Origin: CAZZIZ01 sp964654535
GTDB lineage: Bacteria > Bacteroidota > Bacteroidia > Chitinophagales > UBA2359
Length of the DNA stretch: 23,150 nucleotides
Assembly (NCBI GenBank): GCA_964654535.1
Contig: CAZZIZ010000029.1
Span: forward strand, 1 to 23,150
Reading direction: 5' to 3'
The notes under the pieces are model-generated. The model was not told the DNA's origin, ran no database searches, and saw only the letters and a list, made by a program, of their open reading frames with translations. Of this stretch, positions 7,319 to 15,720 are shown piece by piece. The position numbers and the translations under genes are program-made. How positions within the stretch are numbered: the stretch's first letter is position 1; the number at the start of each line of letters is the position of its first letter.

Positions 7319-8491
7319 ATGAAAGCCCGCCTAATTTGTTTATTCGCATCTCTGTTATTGAGCTCCAATGAACTTGTAAGCGCTCAAACGCCTAGTAATT
7401 GCAACAGCGATTGTCAAATGAGTGTAACTGTTGAGCCTTATCTATTTTCAGGTTTCGGGTCTTGCACTTATACCGCAGTATTGACTTGGGACTCGTGGTT
7501 GTCTTATGGAGGATTTAGTATAACTCGTCCAGATGGCTCAGTAGTCCAGACTGGTGCTCAAGACGGATATACCGACACCAATGTATATTTTACAGATCCC
7601 AACTCAATTTATACAAGCGTTAGTTATACCGTTACCTCATTAATTGATCCTAGCTGCAGCGTAATCGCACAATCAGACGACTTTGTTTGCGGATCTTTAG
7701 ACGGTGGCGCTGGAATTTTTGGTAAGGTCAAATGTGGAAGGTTCGATGACTTAGCAGGTGCGGAAATTTCTCTTATCAATTCGACAGGGACAGTCGTGGA
7801 AACAACGTTTACCGATCAATCGGGGGCTTACAGTTTCTATCCTCAAGTGTTAGAAACATATATTGTGGTTGCAAATTCTGGAAGCTATGGTACGCCAGTT
7901 GGTTCAGCAAGTCATACTGTTGATTTAAGCGACTATGGCCACTATGAAATTGACTTCACTTATTTTGATTGTCCTTGCTTTGGTGATGCTCTTGTGCCAC
8001 AAGGCTGTACGGATATAGCAGTTTGGTCCAGTACGGTTTGTTTGCCAGATGATTCTGGCTATCAGGTTCTTTTGTATTTCACAGGAATCAATGATAACCT
8101 CGGATATACCGTGACCCATCCAAATGGCGTTCAAACCGATGTTTTCGATAATCAGTATTTGAGTGGCTTAATTGATTCGGACGTTTATCCCACTGCGAAT
8201 TTTACAATCAGTGCTTTGGGAAATCCGAATTGCTCAATTACTACTGGCGCCATCGTTCCGCACTGTCTTCAAGACTCGCAGTGCGTTTTCCAAGTCCTCA
8301 ACGGTGATTGGAGTGTCGCATCCAATTGGTCCTCTAATTCGATCCCTGACTTCGATTGTGATGTATTAATTCCAACTAATAGCATTTGTAATCTACCACT
8401 GGGATACACAGGATTTTGCCATACGCTTTGTGTTGAAGAGGGTGGGGAGTTAATATTTCAGGATTCGGCAAATTTACAAGTCTCGCAATAG
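7319..8491 (+). CDS. Secreted cysteine-rich protein with duplicated domain, possibly a shortened adhesin
   Basis: A 390-residue exported protein of unknown function. Residues 1-22 form a signal peptide with a likely cut after VSA. Two similar Cys-bearing modules lie at about 28-125 and 217-317. Both contain a TxPDG/THPNG motif (TRPDGSV; THPNGVQ) followed by a Gly/Tyr/Asp stretch and a late P-S/N-C-S-V/I motif, so they look like an internal duplication of a beta-sandwich. Between them, at about 131-185, is a carboxypeptidase-regulatory-like domain (GIFGKVKCGRF, AGAEISLIN, FTDQSGAYSFY). The last 70 residues start with NGDWSVASNWSSNSIPDFD, a pattern I know from the middle of long surface proteins. 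They end at a TAG with no type IX secretion tail. The gene may be a complete small secreted protein or the N-terminal remnant of a larger one. Confidence 0.7.
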   Translation: MKARLICLFASLLLSSNELVSAQTPSNCNSDCQMSVTVEPYLFSGFGSCTYTAVLTWDSWLSYGGFSITRPDGSVVQTGAQDGYTDTNVYFTDPNSIYTSVSYTVTSLIDPSCSVIAQSDDFVCGSLDGGAGIFGKVKCGRFDDLAGAEISLINSTGTVVETTFTDQSGAYSFYPQVLETYIVVANSGSYGTPVGSASHTVDLSDYGHYEIDFTYFDCPCFGDALVPQGCTDIAVWSSTVCLPDDSGYQVLLYFTGINDNLGYTVTHPNGVQTDVFDNQYLSGLIDSDVYPTANFTISALGNPNCSITTGAIVPHCLQDSQCVFQVLNGDWSVASNWSSNSIPDFDCDVLIPTNSICNLPLGYTGFCHTLCVEEGGELIFQDSANLQVSQ

Positions 8492-8566
8492 TTGATCTCG
8501 GACTTGAGAAATGCTGGAGTATTCGTATTAGTCTGAGGTGGAGTCTGGAAATTGATCCCAGTTTTA

Positions 8567-9310
8567 TTATCCGTCATTCTTCTCCAACAAAAACCCAAAC
8601 AACAACTTCTTCCCTTCAGCTGCATCCTTACTTTTTTCACTCCTTGTCTTAAGAGCCTCTGAAGAATCACTAAGCTCCAATTCACGAAACGCTAACACAT
8701 TCCAATTCAAGCGCTCAAAGCGTTTTCGTAAGTCTTCAAAAGAAAAACCCTTACTTTCAATCACCAAGTTTTTGTTTTCAAAGGCAAATGTTCTGCTCTT
8801 GCCTTTCTGGTTTATTTCTGGGTGTAGGTCGGTTAGCAATATTTGTGCACCTACTTTTAATACACGGTTCCATTCGGACAAAACAAAATCTAGTTCTGTA
8901 ATATATCCCAAGGTCAAATTGCACGTAATCAAATCGATAGATGCAGTTTCAATAAGGAAAGATTCGTTCGGTACATATTTTATTGTTTGAACCTCTGGAA
9001 ATTTTTGCGATAGTCTGCGCAACATTTCTTCCGACAAATCGATTGCGTAAATGCTTTGTGGGTTTAGCTTATTAAGAAAAGCGATATTGCGACCAGTTCC
9101 GGCGCCAAAGTCCAAGACCGATGAAACCGAAGATGGTAGTTGTCTCCGAAATTCACTTAAGACTGTTTGGTCAAGCTCGTTTAGAACATTGCTCTTTCTG
9201 TCATCATAACCCGCCGCTAGCAGATCATAAGCGGCTTCAGGAGCAATGACTTGGTTTTTACCATAAAGCTTGTTCCCAAGCCTACGAAACAGTTTACTAA
9301 TCCAATCCAT
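8567..9310 (-). CDS. Class I SAM-dependent methyltransferase
   Basis: A 247-residue Rossmann-fold methyltransferase. Motif I is VLDFGAGTGRN at 65-75, followed by the acidic ribose-binding D91 in YAIDLSEEML, and the post-II strand IDLITCNLTLGYI at 125-137. The C-terminal part has LKVGAQILLTDLHPE at 151-165, typical of small-molecule methyltransferases of the UbiE/Methyltransf_11 type. The substrate cannot be inferred. The start codon overlaps the last 14 bases of the deaminase gene, so the two are translationally coupled and probably cotranscribed from upstream of the EF-hand gene. It converges on the secreted-protein gene across 75 bases in which I see no clear terminator hairpin. Confidence 0.88.
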   Translation of the reverse strand: MDWISKLFRRLGNKLYGKNQVIAPEAAYDLLAAGYDDRKSNVLNELDQTVLSEFRRQLPSSVSSVLDFGAGTGRNIAFLNKLNPQSIYAIDLSEEMLRRLSQKFPEVQTIKYVPNESFLIETASIDLITCNLTLGYITELDFVLSEWNRVLKVGAQILLTDLHPEINQKGKSRTFAFENKNLVIESKGFSFEDLRKRFERLNWNVLAFRELELSDSSEALKTRSEKSKDAAEGKKLLFGFLLEKNDG

Positions 9311-9836
9311 TTTGCTTACGAACGTTTGGATGCTTTAAAAGTAAGTCTTGATGGATATTCTCATTTTTTAAAGGGCGCTTGGTCAATTCGTAGTACAGTT
9401 CTTTGACTGTCCATTTTGCTTGTTCCCCCAGTCCTTTCTTACCCTCGAAAAACACACGACGAATATTAAAATTGACAAGCACGCCTTTGCACATCGGGCA
9501 GGGTTCAAAGGTGCTGTACAAAGAAAGTTCTCGTCTGTCTAACTTAAAAAATTCCTCGCCGTAATTTCGGAAAGCCATATTGATGGCATTAATCTCTGCG
9601 TGGCTACTTAGTCGTTTGTCTTTCTTTACAGTGTTAAAACCTTCGCCAATTATTTCGCCTTTGTAAACAAGTATAGCGCCTATAGGCGTGTCCAGGCTCG
9701 CCACAGACTGCGCACCTAGTTGCGAAAGTTTTTCGGAATAATTTTCAGGAATGGGTTTAGAAAATCTCAGCCGATACAGCTGCGATTGACAGAGCCATAT
9801 TAAAAAGAGCACCAGTATTCCAAGTGCCCAGAACAT
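9297..9836 (-). CDS. Membrane-anchored nucleoside/cytidine-type deaminase
   Basis: A 179-residue zinc deaminase of the CMP/dCMP/tRNA-adenosine deaminase superfamily. The zinc and proton-shuttle motif is H79-A-E81 in SSHAEINAIN, and the second zinc motif is P112-C113-P-M-C116, so all catalytic residues are present. Residues 50-70 (TPIGAILVYKGEIIGEGFN) form the usual first strand pair. Residues 1-19 are a hydrophobic segment (FWALGILVLFLIWL) not found in ordinary soluble deaminases. It predicts a single-pass membrane anchor with the enzyme domain probably in the cytoplasm. The ATG overlaps the stop of the EF-hand gene in a TAATG junction, and its own end overlaps the methyltransferase start. 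The substrate is unknown; candidates are free nucleosides, pterins or a modified base. Confidence 0.88.
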   Translation of the reverse strand: MFWALGILVLFLIWLCQSQLYRLRFSKPIPENYSEKLSQLGAQSVASLDTPIGAILVYKGEIIGEGFNTVKKDKRLSSHAEINAINMAFRNYGEEFFKLDRRELSLYSTFEPCPMCKGVLVNFNIRRVFFEGKKGLGEQAKWTVKELYYELTKRPLKNENIHQDLLLKHPNVRKQNGLD

Positions 9837-10144
9837 TATTCTTCTTCAACGCTGGCAATTGCCTCACCCTGATCTCCCTCCATTAATTTAGCAATGGCAG
9901 AATCGAATTCCGCCCAGCCCAAACTTTCGTCTTCGCTTGCGTCGAGTTCATTAATTAAGGCGTCGGCAACTATGCCTTGTATAAATCGATTCACCTTAGC
10001 CTCTTTCAAAAGCGACTTTATCTCGCCGCGATTCAAAGAGCCATCACCGTTTTTGTCGAAGTAATTAAATGCTTCATTCGGATCGTCGAATTCTCGAACG
10101 ATCAAAATTTTTATTTTTTCTAGTATTTGTTCTTTACTTGGCAT
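9836..10144 (-). CDS. Small EF-hand calcium-binding protein
   Basis: A 102-residue acidic protein with two EF-hand units. Loop 1 is D30-K-N-G-D-G-S-L-N-R-G-E41, with the canonical ligands at positions 1, 3, 5, 9 and 12 and Gly at position 6. Loop 2 is D68-A-S-E-D-E-S-L-G-W-A-E79, which keeps the acidic 1, 5 and 12 positions but has Glu instead of Gly at position 6, so it is probably weaker. No signal peptide is seen, so the protein should be cytoplasmic. It is the first gene of a three-gene overlapping minus-strand operon with the deaminase and methyltransferase, and it is divergent from the GntR gene across a 177-base region that contains the large palindrome. A calcium-responsive or purely structural role are both possible. 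Confidence 0.85.
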   Translation of the reverse strand: MPSKEQILEKIKILIVREFDDPNEAFNYFDKNGDGSLNRGEIKSLLKEAKVNRFIQGIVADALINELDASEDESLGWAEFDSAIAKLMEGDQGEAIASVEEE

Positions 10145-10270
10145 GGTAGAAATTGTAGATACTAATTTAACTCGCTCGCTAAATATTCTCAGTGATTTAT
10201 AATTCTGAAGTTAAGTGCATAAAATCTTCGACTGCAAATTCCTGATTCTCGAATTTACTGCTATATTGTG

Positions 10271-10306
10271 GTCAACCAATTATTGGTGTACCAATAATTG
10301 GTTGAC
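10271..10306. promoter_or_regulatory. Perfect palindrome, probable operator of the GntR regulator
   Basis: Arms 10271-10287 and 10290-10306 are exact reverse complements (17 bp each) around a 2-base centre. The core TTGGTGTACCAA has the GT...AC spacing typical of FadR-subfamily GntR operators. It ends 15 bases before the ATG at 10322 and lies between the divergent EF-hand and GntR genes. This suggests autoregulation and repression of the gntR-susC-susD transcript, possibly with effects on the minus-strand operon. No T-tract follows, so a terminator is unlikely. Confidence 0.75.
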
Positions 10307-10321
10307 CGCTTAAAAGAGAAT

Positions 10322-11023
10322 ATGCTAGAGAATTTGCAAAAGATTAGGATAAAAAAGCCAGTTGACCTCATTATCGAGCAAATACGCGAGCTTATTATAT
10401 CTGGTTCTTTAAAGCCTGGAAGCAAGCTTCCGCCAGAGCGCAAGCTTGCCGAACACCTAGAAGTTAGTAGGGGACAAGTCAGGGAAGCGATAAGCAAATT
10501 AGAAGTTTATGGTATTGTAAAAGTTCAACCACAAAGCGGAACTACTGTTAATGGGATCGGTATTGTCGCCTTAGAAGGTCTCTTAACGGATATTTTGAGA
10601 ATCGAAAAAGCTGATTTTAAATCTTTGGTTGATACCCGTGTACTGCTGGAAAAAGAAGCAGCAAGGTTAGCCGCTATCAATCGTACTGATGATAATATGC
10701 TGCAAATGAGCAGCGCGTTGGATGACTACGAGAAAAAACTTTCTGAAAACCCTCTCGCCCTTGAAGAAGATTTACTTTTTCATTTAAAAATAGCAGAAGC
10801 AAGTAAAAATATAGTGCTCCGATCAATGATGATGATTATTACCCCAGATATTTTAAAAAGCTACACGAATCTTAAGGTGTGTACAGTTGCTACTAACAAG
10901 AAAACGATTGAAGAACATCGGACAATTTTGGAGATGATATATGAGCGAAATCCAGAAGAGGCAATGGTCTCAATGGGTTTGCATCTAGATGACGTAAGAA
11001 AATTTAGTCCGGAGACTAGCTAA
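10322..11023 (+). CDS. GntR-family transcriptional regulator, FadR subfamily (FCD domain)
   Basis: A 233-residue regulator from the ATG at 10322. A TTG 24 bases upstream would extend the frame, but it lies inside the palindromic operator, so I prefer the ATG. The winged helix-turn-helix is at about 12-78, with the GntR signature around SGSLKPGSKLPPERKLAEHL and VSRGQVREAISKLE (49-62). The C-terminal FCD ligand domain carries D150, H154, H199 and H221, the four-residue metal site of this family, so a carboxylate or sugar-acid effector bound through a metal is expected. Its position directly before susC/susD and the uronate genes suggests it controls them and senses a pathway intermediate such as DEH or KDG (inference). 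I recall similar FadR-type regulators at alginate loci of marine Bacteroidota. The gap to susC is 46 bases with no terminator, so cotranscription is possible. Confidence 0.9.
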   Translation: MLENLQKIRIKKPVDLIIEQIRELIISGSLKPGSKLPPERKLAEHLEVSRGQVREAISKLEVYGIVKVQPQSGTTVNGIGIVALEGLLTDILRIEKADFKSLVDTRVLLEKEAARLAAINRTDDNMLQMSSALDDYEKKLSENPLALEEDLLFHLKIAEASKNIVLRSMMMIITPDILKSYTNLKVCTVATNKKTIEEHRTILEMIYERNPEEAMVSMGLHLDDVRKFSPETS

Positions 11024-11069
11024 AACACATAATAAAAACATTTTAATTAGTATATTAAATGAAATCACT

Positions 11070-14000
11070 ATGAAAAAAATCTACACAAGAAGGCGTATTG
11101 CTTTTCATTCTCTTTTTAAATCAAAAATGGCGGTGCTGGCATTATTGCTGTCGTTTTCTGCGCTAGGTGTAAGCGCACAAAATGTTACTGGAACGCTTAC
11201 CGACAGTGATGGCGAGCCGATTATTGGGGCTACAATTATGGTTGATGGGACCACGGTTGGTACCGTTACAGACATAAATGGAAACTTTACTATTAAGGCG
11301 AATCCGGGAGATGACTTGAATGTCTCTTTCATGGGTTTTCGCAATCAAACGATTACGGTAGATGAGAGCGGGACTATTAGCGTAGCAATGGAAGCTGATA
11401 CCGAATTATTGGATGAAGTGGTGGTTGTTGGTTACGGAACGCGAAAAAAGTCGCATAACACTGGTGCTATTTCCCAAACCACGGGGAGTGAAATCGCCAA
11501 AATTCAAGCCAATCGTGTTGATGATGCCTTGGCTGGAAAATTAGCCGGCGTCCTAATTCAAAATCAAGACGGAGCACCTGGTGCAGATCCTAAGATTCAA
11601 GTAAGAGCTGCGTCCTCGCTTTCGGGAGATTCAAATCCGCTGATTGTTGTAGATGGTTATCCGATCTCAGGAAGTTTGGCTACTGTGAATCCGAACGATA
11701 TCGAAAGTTTGGAAATTCTTAAAGATGCTGCTTCTGCTGCGATTTACGGATCAAGGGGTGCTAATGGAGTTGTCCTGGTAACCACTAAAAAAGGGAATAC
11801 TGGAAAGCCGAGAATAAGCTATGATGCTTATGTAAGTACCTCGCATAGATATGTTCGAGATAATATTCTCGATCAGGCGTCCGATATGGTTAGAACTATG
11901 GAAGAACAAAGAGATGCTGGAAATGTTGATTTTTCTGTATTTGATGTAACTGAAGAAGACGATGAAGGCAATGTGACCCTCATAACTCCAGGAGAAGATG
12001 TATTCAACTTCCGATTAGATGGTTTTAGGAATACTCCAGAAGTTCAACCAGTAGAAGACTGGTTGTTTCAAAATGGTGTTAGTACAAGCCATAATTTGAG
12101 TTATAGTGGTGGAACTGATGACATCAACTATTATGCTTCAATTGGTTATTTAAATACGGAAGGTGTTGTAAGAACGCAGGCATTTGAGAGATTCAATGCT
12201 CGACTCAACTTGGATGCTAAGCTAGGCAAGCGGTTCAAAACTGGGTTAAGTCTAAATGGCTTCTCTGGAGATAGAGATATTGTTGGTCATGATATGAGAG
12301 ATTTATTGAGAGCCTATAGTGTTCATCCGATTTATCATACCGCACAATCAATTGAATTTGTTCAGGGACTTAGTGCACAAGCAGAGTCATTAGGACTTTC
12401 TTCTTTTGACTCGGGTTATCGAGGGGGGAATGCACCGTTTAATAATAGCATTTCAACCTTAGAACCAGGAATGACCGCTCAAGATTGGCATTATGGAAGA
12501 AGTGGAAACGGCATTGGAGGTTCTGGAGATGCTGGTCCGGCGACCAAACTAAACAACACGGATAGATATCAAAAAACGCTATTTGGAAATATTAGTACTT
12601 ATTTGCAATACGATATTTTAGAAGGGCTGAACGTCAAAACACTCTTGGGTGCTGATATGCGTGATACAAGAGATTTTCATTGGAGAGGTCTTGAGTTTGA
12701 TTCAAGAGCACGCGGCAGTCAGACATTTTTGAATCAAAACAATGTACAGAGGTCTTCAGTCTTAAGTGAGACCACCTTGAATTATGGTCGCACCATTGAA
12801 CTTCACGATATAGGAGCAGTAGTGGGAGTGGAGTTTCAAAATTTCTTCATTGATGGAACGAGGTTGAGCGGCACAAATTTGGCTTTTAATCAGCCTCAGA
12901 ATTATTCATTTTTAAATCCCGAGGACATTACTACTACAGAACGAGATGAGACGGTTGCAAGACGAAGTGTTTTTGGAAGAATAAACTATGCTTTTGATAA
13001 CCGATACTTGGCTTCAGCCTCGATTAGGAGAGATGGTGATTCTAGGTTTGGTGCAAATAACCGCCACGAAGTATTCCCTGCCTTTTCACTCGGTTGGAAT
13101 GTACACAATGAAGCCTTCTGGGGTTCAAATTTTGTTTCTGGATTAAAGCTTAGATTCAGTACAGGATCATTAGGAACAACTTCTTTCTTAGGCTCATATA
13201 GCTCTTTAAGTCTTTTAGATCCTCAGGCTACAATATTTGGGACAGGATTCCTTATTCCATCTGATCTTGAGAATTTGGATCTGACTTGGCAAACGAATAC
13301 AGAGACGAACTATGGTGCCAATATCGGACTTCTTCAAAATAGAATTCGATTAGGGGTAGACTATTATACCTCCGATACAGAGGATATGTTAATTAGCAAA
13401 AGTGTGTCCGAAGTTTTGGGGACGACCTCAGTTATTTTAAACGCTGGAGATGTTACTAGTTCAGGTTTTGAGTTTGAAATAGGTGCCACTGTTTTGAATC
13501 GAAGTGATTTTCGATGGGATATAAATGCAAATCTTTCAACGGTTTCTACTGAAATAACTTCACTGGGTGAAAATGCTGCAGGTGATCCTCTCTTAGAACT
13601 ACCGAGATCAGATTACGGACAGTCAGGAAGACACCCGATTTGGAGAAATTATGTAGGAGGAGAAATTGGTGAAATGTGGGGAGTAGAGACTACAGGTGTC
13701 GTTCCACTTGGCGCATTGGTAAATCCAGTTGAGTTCCCTGGTCAAGAAAGTGGTTATAGCTTTGTAGTCGATCAACAGGCACCGGGAGAAGAAGGTCATG
13801 GAGTAATTGATAGAAGCAGAACAGTAGAAGAAGGTGGAGATCTCGTGAAGATTGGACAGAATACACCTGATTTTTATTATGGATTCAATACCAATTTTGG
13901 CTACAAGGATTTTGATGTTTCACTTCAATTCCAAGGTGCTGAAGGCGGACAAGTATGGAATGTGGATCCGCTGTACTACGGATCACAATGGGGTCGCGCT

Positions 14001-14351
14001 TTGAAACCTAGTTTCTTAGAGGAGGCTGAAGCAAATGGACAATTTATTGCACGTAATAGAGATGAAACGGCAGCAATGATTCAGGATGCTTCGTACTTGG
14101 CTCTCAGAAATATGACTATTGGATACAGGATTAATAATGATAAGTTAGATAAGTTCGGTATAGGATCCTTGAGAGTCTATGTCGCTTCGTCTAATCTTCT
14201 ATACTTAATGGGTGAAGATTACACCTCTTTCAATCCGGAAGGTGTAGAAATCACCAATGGAGGCTACCTCGGGCCAACTACTTTTGGATTACAAGTAGGT
14301 GCTAGTCCTGTGGTGCGAAGTTTTTCCATAGGTATAAATGCTAATTTCTAA
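11070..14351 (+). CDS. SusC/RagA-type TonB-dependent outer-membrane receptor
   Basis: A 1093-residue outer-membrane transporter for oligosaccharides powered by TonB. A signal peptide covers about residues 1-36 with a cut near VSA-QN. A carboxypeptidase-regulatory-like domain follows at about 38-108 (VTGTLTDSDGEPIIGATI). The TonB box region is LDEVVVVGYGT at 114-124. The plug domain is at about 130-240, with PLIVVDGYPI, IESLEILKDAASAAIYGSRGANGVVLVTTK as the family signature region (211-240). The rest is a long beta-barrel ending in a Phe (SIGINANF), as expected for BAM-dependent assembly. Length is normal for the family. It is followed by susD after 11 bases, the standard pair. The ligand is not encoded in any readable motif; the neighbouring uronate genes suggest oligo-alginate or another unsaturated oligouronate. 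Confidence 0.96.
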   Translation: MKKIYTRRRIAFHSLFKSKMAVLALLLSFSALGVSAQNVTGTLTDSDGEPIIGATIMVDGTTVGTVTDINGNFTIKANPGDDLNVSFMGFRNQTITVDESGTISVAMEADTELLDEVVVVGYGTRKKSHNTGAISQTTGSEIAKIQANRVDDALAGKLAGVLIQNQDGAPGADPKIQVRAASSLSGDSNPLIVVDGYPISGSLATVNPNDIESLEILKDAASAAIYGSRGANGVVLVTTKKGNTGKPRISYDAYVSTSHRYVRDNILDQASDMVRTMEEQRDAGNVDFSVFDVTEEDDEGNVTLITPGEDVFNFRLDGFRNTPEVQPVEDWLFQNGVSTSHNLSYSGGTDDINYYASIGYLNTEGVVRTQAFERFNARLNLDAKLGKRFKTGLSLNGFSGDRDIVGHDMRDLLRAYSVHPIYHTAQSIEFVQGLSAQAESLGLSSFDSGYRGGNAPFNNSISTLEPGMTAQDWHYGRSGNGIGGSGDAGPATKLNNTDRYQKTLFGNISTYLQYDILEGLNVKTLLGADMRDTRDFHWRGLEFDSRARGSQTFLNQNNVQRSSVLSETTLNYGRTIELHDIGAVVGVEFQNFFIDGTRLSGTNLAFNQPQNYSFLNPEDITTTERDETVARRSVFGRINYAFDNRYLASASIRRDGDSRFGANNRHEVFPAFSLGWNVHNEAFWGSNFVSGLKLRFSTGSLGTTSFLGSYSSLSLLDPQATIFGTGFLIPSDLENLDLTWQTNTETNYGANIGLLQNRIRLGVDYYTSDTEDMLISKSVSEVLGTTSVILNAGDVTSSGFEFEIGATVLNRSDFRWDINANLSTVSTEITSLGENAAGDPLLELPRSDYGQSGRHPIWRNYVGGEIGEMWGVETTGVVPLGALVNPVEFPGQESGYSFVVDQQAPGEEGHGVIDRSRTVEEGGDLVKIGQNTPDFYYGFNTNFGYKDFDVSLQFQGAEGGQVWNVDPLYYGSQWGRALKPSFLEEAEANGQFIARNRDETAAMIQDASYLALRNMTIGYRINNDKLDKFGIGSLRVYVASSNLLYLMGEDYTSFNPEGVEITNGGYLGPTTFGLQVGASPVVRSFSIGINANF

Positions 14352-14362
14352 AAAATACAACA

Positions 14363-15664
14363 ATGAAATATTTATATATAATATTAGGATCGTTTTTGTT
14401 TATGACCGCTTGTGAAGATCTGGATCAAGTACCACCAAATATTCCACGTGCGGATACGCTTGATGATTTTTCGGGTGTGTTGAATGCCGCATACTATTAT
14501 CAACTTGCCACGGTAACTCCTATGGCAGTTATGGGTGATTTTAGGGCCGATAACGCCTTTATGTTTGAAGCTCCATTTGACGAGTTTGATCAATTCGATG
14601 AAGATTTAACTCAAATGGAGGAGCAGTTTTTCAGCCCATTTTACACTGCTGCCTACAAGTCTATTCTTAGCTGTAATAGAGTTATCGAAAACTCGGCGGA
14701 TCCAACAGAGGTGGGAGAAGCGAGGTTTTTAAGAGCGCTGTCTTATTTTAAACTAGTAAGAGTTTTTGGCGACGTAACTATCAATACTTCTAGTGCCCCG
14801 GATGTAAATGATGAATCTATACTGGCCAGACAATCAGCTGATAGTGTATATGACGACGTTATCATACCCGACCTGGAAGTTGCCATAGCTGCATTGGGTA
14901 CAGAAATTACGAATGGAAGAGCATCGAGACTGGCAGCACAGGGTTTATTGGGCAAAGTGCAGGTTCAAAGAGGCAATTTTGGAATGGCAGAATCGAATCT
15001 TGCTGCAGTTGTAAATGGCGCAGGAGGAGCGGGAATTAGTTTGAGAGAGAATTTTTCTGAAATCTTTGGAGCCTCTTTCGATCTGAATTCGGAAGTGATT
15101 TTTGCGACTCAAGTGTCTAGCTCTATAGTTAGTGAGTATGGATTTTCAGAGTTTTGGTCATGGTACGGTGGGTTAGACACAAAGTCCTTGGAACCATTGG
15201 ATTCAGATTTAATTGCAGCTTTCGATGCGAGCGGAGAAAACGATTTAAGGAGAGCTGTAACAATTAACGTTGATCTAATGAATTCTCCTAAGTTCCCGCA
15301 GGAAGATGGGGAAGAACACGATTGGATAGAACTAAGACTAGCTGATGTGATTCTACTCTATGCAGAATCGTTGAATGAGAATGGAGATTCCGATGGCGCT
15401 TTAGTTGAATTGAACAAAATCAGAACGAGAGCTGGCCTAGGTGATTCTGAAGCCTCTTCACAAGCTGAGATTAGACAAGCCATTGCTGATGAAAGAAGAC
15501 TCGAGTTTGCTTTCGAAGGGCAACGTTGGTTCGATTTAGTCAGAACAGGAACAGTTGACGCAGAAATTGGTGAAACGATTGATCCTAGCTATCATTTGTT
15601 CCCGATTCCGGACTCTGAAATCTTCTCAAGCTTTGAGGTTATTACACAAAACGACGGTTACTAG
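14363..15664 (+). CDS. SusD/RagB-family surface glycan-binding lipoprotein
   Basis: A 433-residue partner of the preceding SusC protein. SusD proteins form a lid over the barrel and bind oligosaccharide at the cell surface. The signal peptide ends in a lipobox with Cys17 (FLFMTAC) followed by acidic residues EDLD, which fits surface export of lipoproteins in this phylum. Family features include SCNRVIENS and EARFLRALSYFKLVRVFGDV (N-terminal TPR-like part, about 95-150), the ADVILLYAESLNE helix, the LNKIRTRAGL and ADERRLEFAFEGQRWFDLVRTG blocks, and the ending LFPIPDSEI...QNDGY. It is somewhat short for the family (often 450-600 residues), mostly in the middle, but no motif is broken. A strong terminator follows at once. 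Confidence 0.95.
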   Translation: MKYLYIILGSFLFMTACEDLDQVPPNIPRADTLDDFSGVLNAAYYYQLATVTPMAVMGDFRADNAFMFEAPFDEFDQFDEDLTQMEEQFFSPFYTAAYKSILSCNRVIENSADPTEVGEARFLRALSYFKLVRVFGDVTINTSSAPDVNDESILARQSADSVYDDVIIPDLEVAIAALGTEITNGRASRLAAQGLLGKVQVQRGNFGMAESNLAAVVNGAGGAGISLRENFSEIFGASFDLNSEVIFATQVSSSIVSEYGFSEFWSWYGGLDTKSLEPLDSDLIAAFDASGENDLRRAVTINVDLMNSPKFPQEDGEEHDWIELRLADVILLYAESLNENGDSDGALVELNKIRTRAGLGDSEASSQAEIRQAIADERRLEFAFEGQRWFDLVRTGTVDAEIGETIDPSYHLFPIPDSEIFSSFEVITQNDGY

Positions 15665-15674
15665 ATACTCGTCG

Positions 15675-15720
15675 AATTACACCTACTCATTATTCATTAA
15701 AGAGTAGGTGTAATTTTTAT
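15675..15720 (+). terminator. Intrinsic terminator after susD
   Basis: Perfect 14-bp inverted repeat with arms 15675-15688 (AATTACACCTACTC) and 15702-15715 and a 13-base loop. The right arm runs into TTTTTAT. It starts 10 bases after the susD stop, so the gntR-susC-susD message should end here at least in part. Confidence 0.85.

Noticed and set aside
10298..10321. TTG start for the GntR gene, 24 bases upstream of the ATG
   Set aside because: It would place the first codons inside the palindromic operator and adds residues not needed for the helix-turn-helix domain. The ATG at 10322 is a better choice.
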